Assembly: GCA_960531495.1 (NCBI GenBank)
Contig: OY482862.1
Span: 30,819,766-30,883,765, forward strand
Direction of reading: 5' to 3'
Origin: Zeus faber
Lineage: Eukaryota > Chordata > Actinopteri > Zeiformes > Zeidae
Length of the DNA: 64,000 nucleotides
Part shown: positions 12,296 through 23,500 of the stretch, piece after piece
Layout of the letters: every line of letters begins with the position of its first letter
How positions within the stretch are numbered: the stretch's first letter is position 1
Program-made: the position numbers and the translations under genes
The notes under the pieces: model-generated
What the model saw: the letters and a program-made list of their open reading frames with translations, nothing else
Told to the model about the DNA's origin: nothing
Databases searched by the model: none

Positions 12296-15200
12296 ATGTT
12301 GCTACGGACGGTCCGACTCCTCTGGCTGCTCTGCTGCCTTGCTCCCTGGCACTCACCCGCAGGTCAGAACTTTTGGATCCAAAAAATATGATTCTTAAAA
12401 CATCTGGTGCGCGCGCAATTACGCACAGTTACGCACGTGGATGAAGTTGTTTGGATGAGACTTTTAACCCTTTAAATACTGTTCATGTAATACTTCATTC
12501 ATTGTAATACTACATGTAATACTTCATGTATTTAAATGCTGTTCATGTAAAACTGCATACATTGTAATACTACATGGAATACTTCATGTGTTTAAATACT
12601 GTTCATGTAATACTTCATACATCGTAATACTACATGTAGTACTTCCTATATGTAAATACTGTTCATGTAATACTTCATAAATCGTAATACTACATGTAAT
12701 ACTTCATGTATTTAAATACTGTTCATGTAATACTTCATAAATCGTAATACTACATGTAATACTTGATATATTCAAATACTTATCATGTAATACTTCATCT
12801 TTTTATATACGGTACACGTAATACTTCATAAATGTAAATACTACATGTAATACTGTATATATTTAAATACTACATGAACTACTTCATATATTTAAAAACT
12901 GTTCATATAATACCTCAAATATATAAATACTACATGTAATTCATCATATATTTTAATACTACATATAATGCTTCATATATTTAAATACTGTTCATGTAAT
13001 ACGTCATATAATTAAATCCTACATGTAAAACTTAATTAATTCAAATACTTAATGTAATACTTAATCTTTTGAAATCCTGCATGTAATACTTTGTATATTC
13101 AAATGCTGTTCGTGTAATAATTAATATATTTAAATACTACATATAAAACTTAATATATTCAAATACTTCATGTAATACTAAATATATTTAAATACGACAT
13201 GGAAAACTTAATATATAAAAATACTACATGCAATACTTCATATATTCAAATACTTATGCAATACTTCATATATTTAAATACTTCATGTAATACTTCATCT
13301 TTTTAAATACTGTTAATCTAATACTTTATATATTTAAGTACTTCATGTAATACTTAATCTTTTTAAATACTGTTAATGTAAAACTTCATATATTGTAATA
13401 CTTCATGTAATACTATTTTAGAGTCTGCGAACCATTTGAGCGGGTGGGAAGATGGAGAGACTGTAAGGAAGGTAACGTTCTGTTTTATATTTTGTCTTTC
13501 TTTCAAATTCCTGTCTGTGTTTTAATGAACATATTTATTTTAATATGTTCCGTCATCGTCCACAACTAGGATGTTTTTCTATGGAGTTTTAATTCTAAAT
13601 CACATGTACATTTTATTTTTGCTTGATTATTATTATTCTCAAATAAATTTTTCGGACCGAAAGTTTGTGGCGCAGATCAACATCTGAAGCCACGGACACC
13701 AATAAAGCGTCGTTGGATCCGGGGCTTTACGGACATCTTCTTGTCCAAGTTTGATCCACTTCAATCCACACTTGTGAGCAGGAGTTAGTGAAAAACTGTC
13801 CCAAATTTACCAGAAGTCACAGAAGGTTGGCGTAGTGGGATTCATTTGCGAAGCCGGCACTTTGTGACATCATCACCCAATTTGTTATGTATGTGCAGGG
13901 TGTGGCTCTGGGGTTGCTTTGGCATGGGACGAGGCGTGTCGGTAGACTCCATTGGTGTGTCCTGGTTGCTTCTCACCAGATCTGCGCCGGGTTGAGGCGA
14001 CATGGAAGGATGAACATCTGTGGTGGAGGTGTGGAAGGTTGTTGTGCACATCAGTGACTTGAGGGCCCTTGGGGGATGCCAGGGACCGGCCCTTAAAGGG
14101 CATTCCACTGAAAAGCAAAATTAACTGCATTACGTTTGACAGATGAAGCGTTGCTTTGTTTCTGCTCTGTCATGGCCGCAGCTTGGGTGGAGGTCTGTCA
14201 AAGACACTCTGTCTGAGGGGAAGAGTACTACACCGAGTACCACACCGAGTACTACACCAGTAATACAAGAGTTCTGCTGGACTTTACTGCTGGACAGTAC
14301 TTTACAACACAGGAGTTCAGATCAGTCTCTTCTTCTCACCCTTGATGTTTCTGTTCAACTCCTATGATGAGATAATGAGATCCCTCATCACAGGAAGTGG
14401 TCTGTCCCCACCCCCCCCCATCCCTGTTCCTGTCCCCTGTCCCCCTGTCCCCCGTCCATGTCCCCTTTCCATCCCCCGTCCCCCTCCCCAGCTCTTCTCT
14501 ACATGCTCCACTGAGTGACCGTGTTCCTCGTGCAGTAAAGATTCTTTGTCACCACCTTGTGGCGACTGAAGTTCTTGCGGTTAATGTTGTGTAACATTAA
14601 CTTCCTGAAGTACATCTCAGCAGAAGTACTGAAAGGCAGGAAAAAGCAGGAAAATGCAGGAACAGCAAGAAAAATAAGGAAAAAGCAGGAAAAGGCAGGA
14701 AATACGCTGGAAAAAGCAAGAAAAAAATGTCTCCATGTCCCCATGTCATCTTGTTCCCATGTTCCCATGCCATCATGTTCCCATGTCATCATGTCATCTT
14801 GTTGAAATGTTCCCATGTCATCATGTTCCTATGTTCCCATGTTCCCATGTCATCATGTTCCCATGTTCCCATGTCATCATGTTCTCATGTTCCCATGTCA
14901 TCATGTTCCCATGTTCCCATGTTCCCATGTCATCATGTTCTCATGTTCCCATGTCATCATGTTCCCATGTTCCCATGTTCCCATGTCATCATGTTCCCAT
15001 GTTCCCATGTCATCATGTTGCCATGTTCCCTGGTTCCCATGTCATCATGTTCCCATGTTCCCTTGTTCCCATGTCATCATGTTCCCATGTCATCATGTTC
15101 CCATGTTCCCATGTCATCATGTTCCCATGTTCCCATGTTCCATGTTCCCATGTCATCATGTTCCGATGTTCCCATGTCATCATGTTCCCATGTTCCCATG

Positions 15201-18200
15201 TTCCCATGTCATCATGTCCCATTTTCCCATATAATCATGTTCCCATTTCCCATGTTCCCATGTCATCATATTCCCATGTCCCCATGTTCCCATATCCCCA
15301 TGTCATCATGTTCCCATGTCCCCATGTCCCCATGTTCTCATGTCCCCATGTCCCATTTTCCCATATGATCATGTCCCAACGTTCCCATGTCCCCATGTAG
15401 CATGTTCCCATGTTCCCATGTTCCCATGTCCCATGTTTTCATTCCCCTATGTCCCTATGTTCCCATGTCATGGGTTCCCATTTCCCCATGTCCCTATGTT
15501 CCCACGTTACCATGTCATCATGTTCCCATGTTCAAATGTCATCATGTCCCCATGCCCCATATCCCAAAGTCATCATGTCCCCATGTTCCCATGTCATCAT
15601 GTTCCCATGTTCCCATGTCATCATGTTCCCATGTTCCCATGTTCCATGTTCCCATGTCATCATGTTCCGATGTTCCCATGTCATCATGTTCCCATGTTCC
15701 CATGTCCCATGTTCCCATGTCATCATGTTCCCATGTTCCCATGTTCCCATGTCATCATGTCCCATTTTCCCATATAATCATGTTCCCATTTCCCATGTTC
15801 CCATGTCATCATATTCCCATGTCCCCATGTTCCCATATCCCCATGTCATCATGTTCCCATGTCCCCATGTCCCCATGTTCTCATGTCCCCATGTCCCATT
15901 TTCCCATATGATCATGTCCCCATGTTCCCATGTCATCATGTTCCCACGTCCCCATGTCCCATGTTCCCATATGATCATGTTCCAAAGTTCCCATATCATC
16001 ATGTCCCAACGTTCCCATGGCCCCCTATTCCCATGTCTCATTTTACCATGTTCTCATGTTCCCATGCCTCATGTTCCCATGTCTCATGTTCCCGTGTCTC
16101 ATGTTCCCATGTTCTCATGTTCCCATGCCTCATCTTCACATGTCTCATGTTCCCATGGCTCATGTTCCCATGTTCTCTTGTTCCCATGTCTCATGTTCCC
16201 ATGTCTCATGTTCCCATGTTCTCATGTTCCCATGTTCTCATGTTCCCATGTCATCATGTTCCCATGTTCCCATGTTCCCATGTCTCATGTTCCCATGTCT
16301 CATGTTCCCATGTCTCATGTTCCCATGCCTCTTGTTCCCATGTCTCATGTCCCCATGTTCTCATGTTCCCATGTTCTCATGTTCCCGTGTCATCATGTTC
16401 CCATGTTCCCATGTCTCATGTCCCCATGCCTCATGTTGCCATGTCTCATGTTCCCATGCCTCATGTTCTCATGCCTCATGTTCCCATGTCTCATGATCCC
16501 ATGTCTCATGATCCCATGTCTCATGTTACCATGTCTCATGTTCCCATGTCTCATGTTCCCCTGTTCTCATGTTCCCATGTCTCATGTTCCCATGTTCTCA
16601 TGTTCCCATGTTCTCATGTTCCCATGTCTCATGTTCCCATGTTCTCATGTTCCAATGTCTCATGTCTCATGTTCCTTCCTCCCTTCCTTCCTTCCTCCCT
16701 TCCGGAAGGGAGGAAGGAATAAAATAAAACTTGTCCATGACAAGTTTCTCCTTTATATGGTCGGCCTGCAGGGCACTTCCAGGACACCTCCAGGGCACTT
16801 CCAGGCCACTTCAAGGGCATTTCCAGAGCACTTCAAGGGCACTTCCAGGGCACTTCCAGGGCACTTCCAAGGCACTTCCAGGGCACTTCAAGGGCACTTC
16901 CAGGGCACTTCAAGGGCACTTCAAGGGCACTTCCAGAGCACTGGACCTTTTGGTGCTATTATATTTTATAATATGTAGTTATTATCATTTTATATTATAA
17001 TGGTGTCACCCCCTGTGATGGTGTCACCCCCTGTGATGATGTCTGATGGTGACGGGTTCCGGGTCAGGTCCATGAAAGGGGAGAAGCTTCAGCAGAATCC
17101 AACTCCTGTCAACAGGTCCCGGCGGCTGCTGAGTCACAGGTTCAACACCGGATGGAACGGGCGCTCATTAGCACAGTAGCATGAGTTGATCCAGTGCGTC
17201 CAGAAAGATGTTAGTCATGGACCCCGCCCACCTAGGGAGGTGAGGGTGGAGGAACAGAAGATGAATGATGAGGTTTGAAAACATTTTGGAGCAGATTTCC
17301 TGCAGAACGTTTTCCTTCCAGCTCCGGCAGGTTCTGGGATTCCTTCTGATTGTTGCACTGTAGCAAAGAATGAAGTGAATACTGATCAGTACTGATCAGT
17401 GCTGATCAGTACTGGGTGGTGCTGATCAGTACTGGGTGGTGCTGATCAGAGGTCCTGTCTGTCCAGGTTGGAGGTCTTCACCAGAGAGAGGACTTTGGAA
17501 ACGTGGTTTGGAGCGACGGCAACGAGATACAAGGACACACTGCAAGTTATTACATCACGTGTGATCACATTCAGTCAAAATAACACGGAATCGAAACCCA
17601 GTCTCTCTCTCTCTATATATATATATTGAATATTCAGTAGAGGTCAGTAGAGGTCAGAAGAGGTCAGTAGGGGTCAGTAGAGGTCAGTAGAGGTCAGTAT
17701 ATGTCAGTAGGAGGCAGTAGATGTCAGTAGAGGTCAGTAGAGGTCAGTAGAGGTCAAAGAGGTCCGTAGGGGTCAGTAGAGGTCAGAAGAGGTTAGTAGG
17801 GGTCAGTAGAGGTCAGTAGAGGTCAGTAGAGGTCGGTATATGTCAGTAGGGGGAAGTAGAGGTCAGTAGATGTCAGAAGAGGTCAGTAGGAGTCAATAGG
17901 GGCAGTAGAGGTCAGTAGATGTCAGAAGAGGTCAGTAGGGGTCAGTAGGGGGAGTAGAGGTCAGTAGAGGTCAGTAGGGGTCAGTAGAGGTCAGTAGAGG
18001 TCAGTAGGGGTCAGTAGGGGTCAGTAGGGGCAGTAGATGTCAGTGGGGCAGTAGAGGTCAGTAGAGGTCATTAGATGTCAGTAGGGGGCAGTAGAGGTCA
18101 GTAGGGGTCATTAGGGGGCAGTAGAGGTCAGTAGAGGTCAGTAGGGGTCAGTAGGGGGCAGTAGAGGTCATATAGGTCAGTAGGGGTCAGTAGAGGTCAG

Positions 18201-20160
18201 TGGATATCAGTAGGGGTCAGTAGGGGCAGTAGGAGATAGTTAAATTCAGTTTATTTGCATCGATGACGCGTTACAACAAACGTTTCAGAGAAACAGGAAG
18301 AGGAAATAACCTCCATAATGTTATGATATTTATGATATTTATGATATTTATGATCTGATATTGGATCGTCTCTTCACAGGAACAGGTACAGAATGTTTTT
18401 AAAAGAGTAAGTTGCTTACTTACCTTATTACTACTAACAAGAATCTGTATTATCATTATTAAAATAATAATAATTACCATTATTATTTTTATCATTATTA
18501 AAATAATAATAATAATAATGATCATTATTGTTATTATTGTTATCATTATTTATAATTAACCTAATTATTATTATCATTAAAAAAGCATGATTCTCTATCC
18601 TTTCTCAGTTCCTGTTCCACTATTCTAAAGCTCACAACGTTGTTGGCGCTGTGCGGCACCAGGTGAGTGCCACAGTATTGATACAGCTGATGTTGTTAAC
18701 ATGTTTTAAACGTGTTGTTAATGTGTTAACGTGGTGTTAATGTGTTAACATGTTGTTAATGTGTAAACGTGTTGTTAATGTGTAAACGTGTTGTTAGTGT
18801 GTTAACATGTTGTTGATGTGTTAACATGTTGTTAAAGTGTTGTTAATGTGTTAACATGGTGTTAATGTGTTAACGTGTTGTTAATGTGTTAACATGTTGT
18901 TAATGTGTTAACACGTTGTTAATGTGTTAATGTGTAAACGTGTTGATAATGTTTTAACGTGTTGTTAATGTGTAAACATGTTGTTAATGTGTTAACGTGG
19001 TGTTAATGTGTTAACATGTTGTTAATGTGTTAACATGTTGTTATTGTGTAAACGTGATGTTAATGTGTTAACATGTTGTTAATGTGTTAACATGTTGTTA
19101 TTGTGTAAACGTGATGTTAATGTGTTAACATGTTGTTAATGTGTTTACATGTTGTTAATGTGTTAACATGTTGGTAATGTGTTAATGTGTTAATGTGCTA
19201 ATGTGTAAACATGTTAATGTGTTAACGTGGTTTTAATGTGTTAACATGTTAATTTGTAAACGTGCTGTTAATGTGTTAACGTGTTGTTAATGTGTAACAT
19301 GGTGTTAACGTGTTAACATGTTGTTAATTTGTTAACGTGTTAATGTGTAAACGTGTTGATAATGTTTTAACGTGTTGTTAATGTGTTGACGTGATATTAA
19401 TGTGTTAACATGTTAATGTGTATACGTGTTGTTAATGTGTTGTTAATGTGTTAACATGGTATTAATGTGTTAAGGTGTTGTTAATGGGTGAACGTGTTAA
19501 TGTGTTAACATGTTGATGTGTTAACGTGTTGTTAATGTGTTAACATGGTCATGTGTTAACATGTTGTTAATGTGCAGTCCCACTCGGGGCACGCTGATGT
19601 GCTAACATGTTGTTAATGTGTTAACATGGTGTTAATGTGTTGTTTATGTGTTAACGTGTTGTTAATGTGTTAACATGGTGTTTATGTGGTAACATGTTGT
19701 TAATGTGTTAACGTGTTGTTAATGTGTTAACATGTTAACGTGTTAACATGGTGTTAATGTGTTAACTTGTTGTTAATGTGTTAATGTATTAACGTGTTAA
19801 TGTGTAAACGTGTTGTTAATGTGTTAACATGGTGTTAATGTGTTGTTAATGTGTTAATGTGTTGTTAGTGTTTAAACGTGTTGTTAATGTGTTAACGTGT
19901 TGTTAATGTGCAGTCCCACTCGGGGCACGCTCTGATGTGTTAACATGTTAACATGTGAACGTGTTCCCTGCAGTCTCAATCGGTGCATCCTCTGATGCAT
20001 CTGTCTCCCAAACTGTCCCAGCGGAGGAAGAAGCAGCTCGTGTTGATGGTAAAACTCTGAAACTGGAACTAAAACACTGAAATTCAGGTGAAAGTTCCTT
20101 TCAAGTTTCTTCTCCTTTCTCCTCCAACAGAGGGTCCAGCGTCCCGATTGGACCTCATGA
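12296..20160 (+). CDS. nms: Neuromedin S precursor (NMSRP-only form), 8 exons
   Basis: Secreted neuropeptide precursor of the neuromedin U/S family. Exons: 12296-12362, 13422-13471, 14143-14192, 17467-17545, 18380-18406, 18609-18662, 19974-20048, 20131-20160. All junctions are GT/AG, phases match, and the total is 432 nt (143 codons plus stop). Exon 1 encodes a signal peptide (MLLRTVRLLWLLCCLAPWHS). Exon 5 ends in KR, exon 6 begins FLFHYSK (residue 92, a family hallmark), and exon 7 carries SVHPLMHLSPKLSQRRKK. Cleavage at KR and RRKK would release a 34-residue peptide (92-125), the NMS-related peptide. The expected C-terminal FRPRNGR NMS/NMU peptide is absent: exon 8 adds only nine residues, ending RPDWTS. 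Exons 5-8 are firm by homology. Exons 2-4 rest on phase and splice sites. It converges with pdcl3. Confidence 0.85.
12480..13415. repeat. 60-bp minisatellite in nms intron 1
   Basis: The unit combines TTTAAATACTGTTCATGTAA, TACTTCATAC and ATCGTAATACTACATGTAAT. Copies at 12481, 12541, 12601, 12661 and 12721 are exactly 60 bp apart. They become diverged and irregular towards exon 2. Confidence 0.9.
13475..14142. other. nms intron 2
   Basis: Non-repetitive intronic sequence between nms exons 2 and 3. - strand open frames here show no recognisable domain. Confidence 0.5.
14632..14722. repeat. Short minisatellite (GCAGGAAAAAGCAGGAAAAT type)
   Basis: Irregular 12-18-bp purine-rich units in nms intron 3. 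Confidence 0.75.
14724..16672. repeat. Stop-free minisatellite of TTCCCATG units in nms intron 3
   Basis: Nearly 2 kb of hexamer-like units TTCCCATG, CCCATGTCATCATG and CTCATG. Blocks around 15130-15370 recur around 15645-15910, about 515 bp apart, so a large segment was duplicated. A very long open frame (15410-16978) runs through the array because the unit lacks stops in that frame. It lies in an intron and encodes only a CSHVPM-like repeat. Confidence 0.95.
16688..16719. repeat. Perfect 32-bp palindrome
   Basis: TTCCTTCCTCCCTTCC is followed directly by its exact reverse complement, with the centre between 16703 and 16704. A second short inverted repeat (ACTTGTC...GACAAGT) follows at about 16729-16745. 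Confidence 0.9.
16768..16945. repeat. 12-bp minisatellite (GGGCACTTCCAG / GGGCACTTCAAG)
   Basis: About 14 tandem dodecamers in nms intron 3. Confidence 0.93.
16961..17466. other. nms intron 3, distal part
   Basis: Contains two tandem GGTGTCACCCCCTGTGAT copies near 17000 and CTGATCAGTACTGGGTGGTG repeats near 17385-17450. A short frame at about 17068-17178 with dibasic sites is not joined in my model because its splice phase does not fit. Confidence 0.4.
17635..18240. repeat. 10-bp minisatellite (AGTAGAGGTC / AGTAGGGGTC) in nms intron 4
   Basis: About 60 tandem decamers. It is preceded by (CT)n and (TA)n runs at about 17600-17628. Confidence 0.95.
18685..19965. repeat. 18-bp-type minisatellite (GTTAATGTGTTAACATGTT) in nms intron 6
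   Basis: Tandem units built from TTAATGTGTTAAC and ATGTTG/GTGTTG fill the intron between exons 6 and 7. Two inserts resembling the start of exon 7 lie inside it, at about 19575-19602 and 19909-19938. Confidence 0.93.
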
Positions 20161-20257
20161 CAACAGGAAACAGGAAGTCCCACTCCGGATGACAGACACA
20201 AAATGGCCGACTAACCATGAACACGAAACTAGTTTCAGTTTCAGCTGTTTTCACTTA

Positions 20258-20263
20258 AATAAA
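20258..20263 (+). terminator. nms: nms poly(A) signal
   Basis: AATAAA about 100 nt after the nms stop codon and before the convergent pdcl3 3' end. Confidence 0.7.
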
Positions 20264-20295
20264 ATGTGATCCACACACTTTGGATGAAATGTTGT

Positions 20296-20301
20296 TTTAA
20301 T
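20296..20301 (-). terminator. pdcl3: pdcl3 candidate poly(A) signal (ATTAAA variant)
   Basis: On the - strand ATTAAA occurs about 206 nt after the pdcl3 stop. It lies only about 35 bp from the nms AATAAA on the other strand, so the two transcripts probably meet or overlap tail to tail. Confidence 0.4.
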
Positions 20302-20506
20302 CCACATTTACAAACACATCAAAACTTCAAAAACAACCAAATTCCTCTGGATTCCACTTCCTGTGAGGACAGGAAGTGAGGTGCATCCTGGGAAGCTGCT
20401 GGAGCTTTGTTCAGAGCGGGATTCCCAGGTTCGATGCCCGTGCTGCCGCAGCGCCTGGGGGCTCAGTGCTGGGCCTTCAGGCAGCCAATGTCTGTAGGGG
20501 GTGTGG

Positions 20507-23500
20507 TCAGTCCTCGTCCTCTGATTGGCTGTCTCTCCTGGGAATTGAGGACCTGATTGAGGACATGAGCTGGTCCTGAATCTGCTTCCTGGGGTTCTCC
20601 TCCAGGTCCGAGTGGACGGCACCGACCTCCGCCAGCCTCCACTCCAGCTCTGCATCCAAACATAAGACGGATACAAACATAAGGAAGAACGATGCTTCCA
20701 AATAATAAAGGAAGTGCAAGTCCCCCTGTGTTTGTGCTCCACCCATCATCCAGCTGGTTCCACCCACCTGGTGGTTCCCTAGTTACTAGTCGACTACTAC
20801 TACTACATAAGTTTTGGGTTCCACCCACCTGGTGGTTCCCTAGTTACTAGTCGACTACTACTACCTACGTTTAGGGTTACCCCCACCTGGTGGTTCCCTA
20901 GTTACTAGTGGACTACTACTACTACCTAAGTTTTGGGTTCCACCCACCTGGTGGTTCCATAGTTACTAGTGGACGACTACTACTACTACTACTACATAAG
21001 TTTGGGTTCCACCCACCTGGTGGTTCCCTAGTTACTAGTGGACTACTACTACTACTACCTACGTTTTGGGTTTCACCCACCTAGTGGTTCCTTAGTTACT
21101 AGTAGAGCACTGTTACTACATAAGTTTGGGTTCCACCCACCTGGTGGTTCCCTAGTTACTAGTCGACTACTACTACCTACGTTTAGGGTTACCCCCACCT
21201 GGTGGTTCCCTGGTTACTAGTGGACTACTACTACTACCTAAGATTTGGGTTCCACCCACCTGGTGGTTCCCTAGCTACTAGTGGACTACTACTTCTACTA
21301 CCTAAGTTTTGGGTTCCACCCACCTGGTGTTTCCCTAGTTACTAGTGGACTACTACTACCTACCTGTTGGGTTCCACCCACCTGGTGGTTCCCTAGTTAC
21401 TAGTGGACTACTACTACCTACGTTTAGGGTTACCCCCACCTGGTGGTTGCCTAGATACTAGTGGACTACTACTACTACCTAAGTTTTGGGTTCCACCCAC
21501 CTGGTGGTAACCTAGTTACTAGTGGACAACTACTACTACATAAGTTTGGGTTCCACCCACCTGCTGGTTCACTAGTTACTAGTGGACTACTACTACTACC
21601 TAAGTTTTGGGTTCCACCCACCTGGTCGTTCCCTAGTTACCAGTGGACTACTACTACCTACGTTTTGGGTTCCACCCACCTGGTGGTTCCCTAGTTACTA
21701 GTGGACTACTACTACCTACGTTTAGGGTTACCCCCACCTGGTGGTTCCCTAGTTACTAGTGGCTACTACTACCTACCTGTTGGGTTCCACCCACCTGGTG
21801 GTTCCCTAGTTACTAGTGGACTACTACTACCTACGTTTAGGGTTACCCCCACCTGGTGGTTGCCTAGTTACTAGTGGACTACTACTACTACCTAAGTTTT
21901 GGGTTCCACCCACCTGGTGGTTCCCTAGTTACTAGTGGACTACTACTCCCTCAGTTTGGAGTTACCCCCTGTCGTACCGTCCGCCTTGAGGCTCATGCCC
22001 CCGAACACCAGCCCTCCGATCAGCTGGGCCTTCATCTCCCCCTGGTGGTAGACGAACAGCGTGGGCAGGTTGCGGTCGGGGTAGTTGGCGATGCAGGTGG
22101 TGGAGATTGAGCGGAGGAACTTGGTCTGAGGAAACTTCCTGGCCAGCTCAGCCAGGTGCTGGTTGATCAGGGTGCATAGAGGGATGCTGGGAAACAGGAA
22201 ACAGGAAGAGGGTGAGGCTTCTTTGCCCAGTGGAGCTGAGAGGATGGAGCAAGTCATCGCTGCAAAATCTAGTATTTTTGTTCTTAATGATGAGAAAACA
22301 AATCCCAGGAGGTTGGTAGATAAAATCCACCAAAGTACAGTATATAGTAGTATAGTACACTGTAGTATTTCATATGATGTGACTGTGTCCCTCACCCCTG
22401 CTTATAGAGGTGCAGCACCACCCAGATCCCCTCCCCCGCCTTGTTGACCTCCTGGACATAGTCCTGGCCAGAGATCTCCGTCAGCTCCCCGAACACGTTC
22501 CTCAGCTGAGAGGCTTTCCACTGCGCCAGGCGCTGCTGCCTGGGGGGCGGGCGGGGCCACATGGAGGCGGGGCCACATGGGACACATCAGTACCTGCAAC
22601 CAGCTCGTCACAGAAACTCGGACCATGTCATGCTGTCGTTTGGTGCTAGTACCACTATAAATAACAATACTAGTACTGGTATACAATACTATCACTACTA
22701 TACAATACTAGCACTACTACACAATACAATACTAGTGCTACAATATAACATTAGTACTACTGTACAATACTAGCACTATTATACAATACTATCACTACTA
22801 TACTATACAATACCTACACTACTATACAACACAATACTAGCACTAGCATACAATACTAGTACTAATATGTCATACTAGCACTTATATACAATACTCACAC
22901 TACTATACAATACTCGTACTACTATAAAATAGTAGCACTACTGTACAATACTTGCACTACTGTACAATATGAGCACTACTTTACAACACTAGCACAACTA
23001 TACAACACTAGCACTACTATACAACACTAGCACTACGATACAACACTAGCACTACTATACAACACTAGCACTACTATACAACACTAGCACTACTATACAA
23101 TACTAGTAATACTATACAATACTAGTATTACAATACTAGCACTATAATACAATACAATACTAGCACTACTACACAATGAGTACCACCATACAATACAATA
23201 CTAGCACTACTAGACAATACTAGTACTACAATGCAATTCAATACTAGCACTACTATACAATACTAGCACTACTATACAACATTAGTACTACAATACGATA
23301 CTAGTATTACAATACAATACTAGCACTATTATATAATACAATACTAGTACTACAATACAATACTAGTACTACTATACAATACGATACTAGCACTACTATA
23401 CAATAGAATACTAGCACTACTATACAATACTAGTACTTCAAAATAATACATTACTACTGTGTGTGTGCGTATGTGTGTGTGCGTATGTGTGTGTGTGTGT

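Noticed and set aside
15410..16978. 522-codon open frame as a novel protein gene
   Set aside because: It is a translation of TTCCCATG-type minisatellite units lying in nms intron 3, other frames are also open, and there is no domain or splice support.
17068..17178. Candidate neuropeptide exon with dibasic sites and NGR (RSRRLLSHRFNTGWNGR)
   Set aside because: Attractive because it lies within nms, but there is no acceptor/donor pair that fits the phases of exons 3 and 4, and it does not resemble the FRPRN family.
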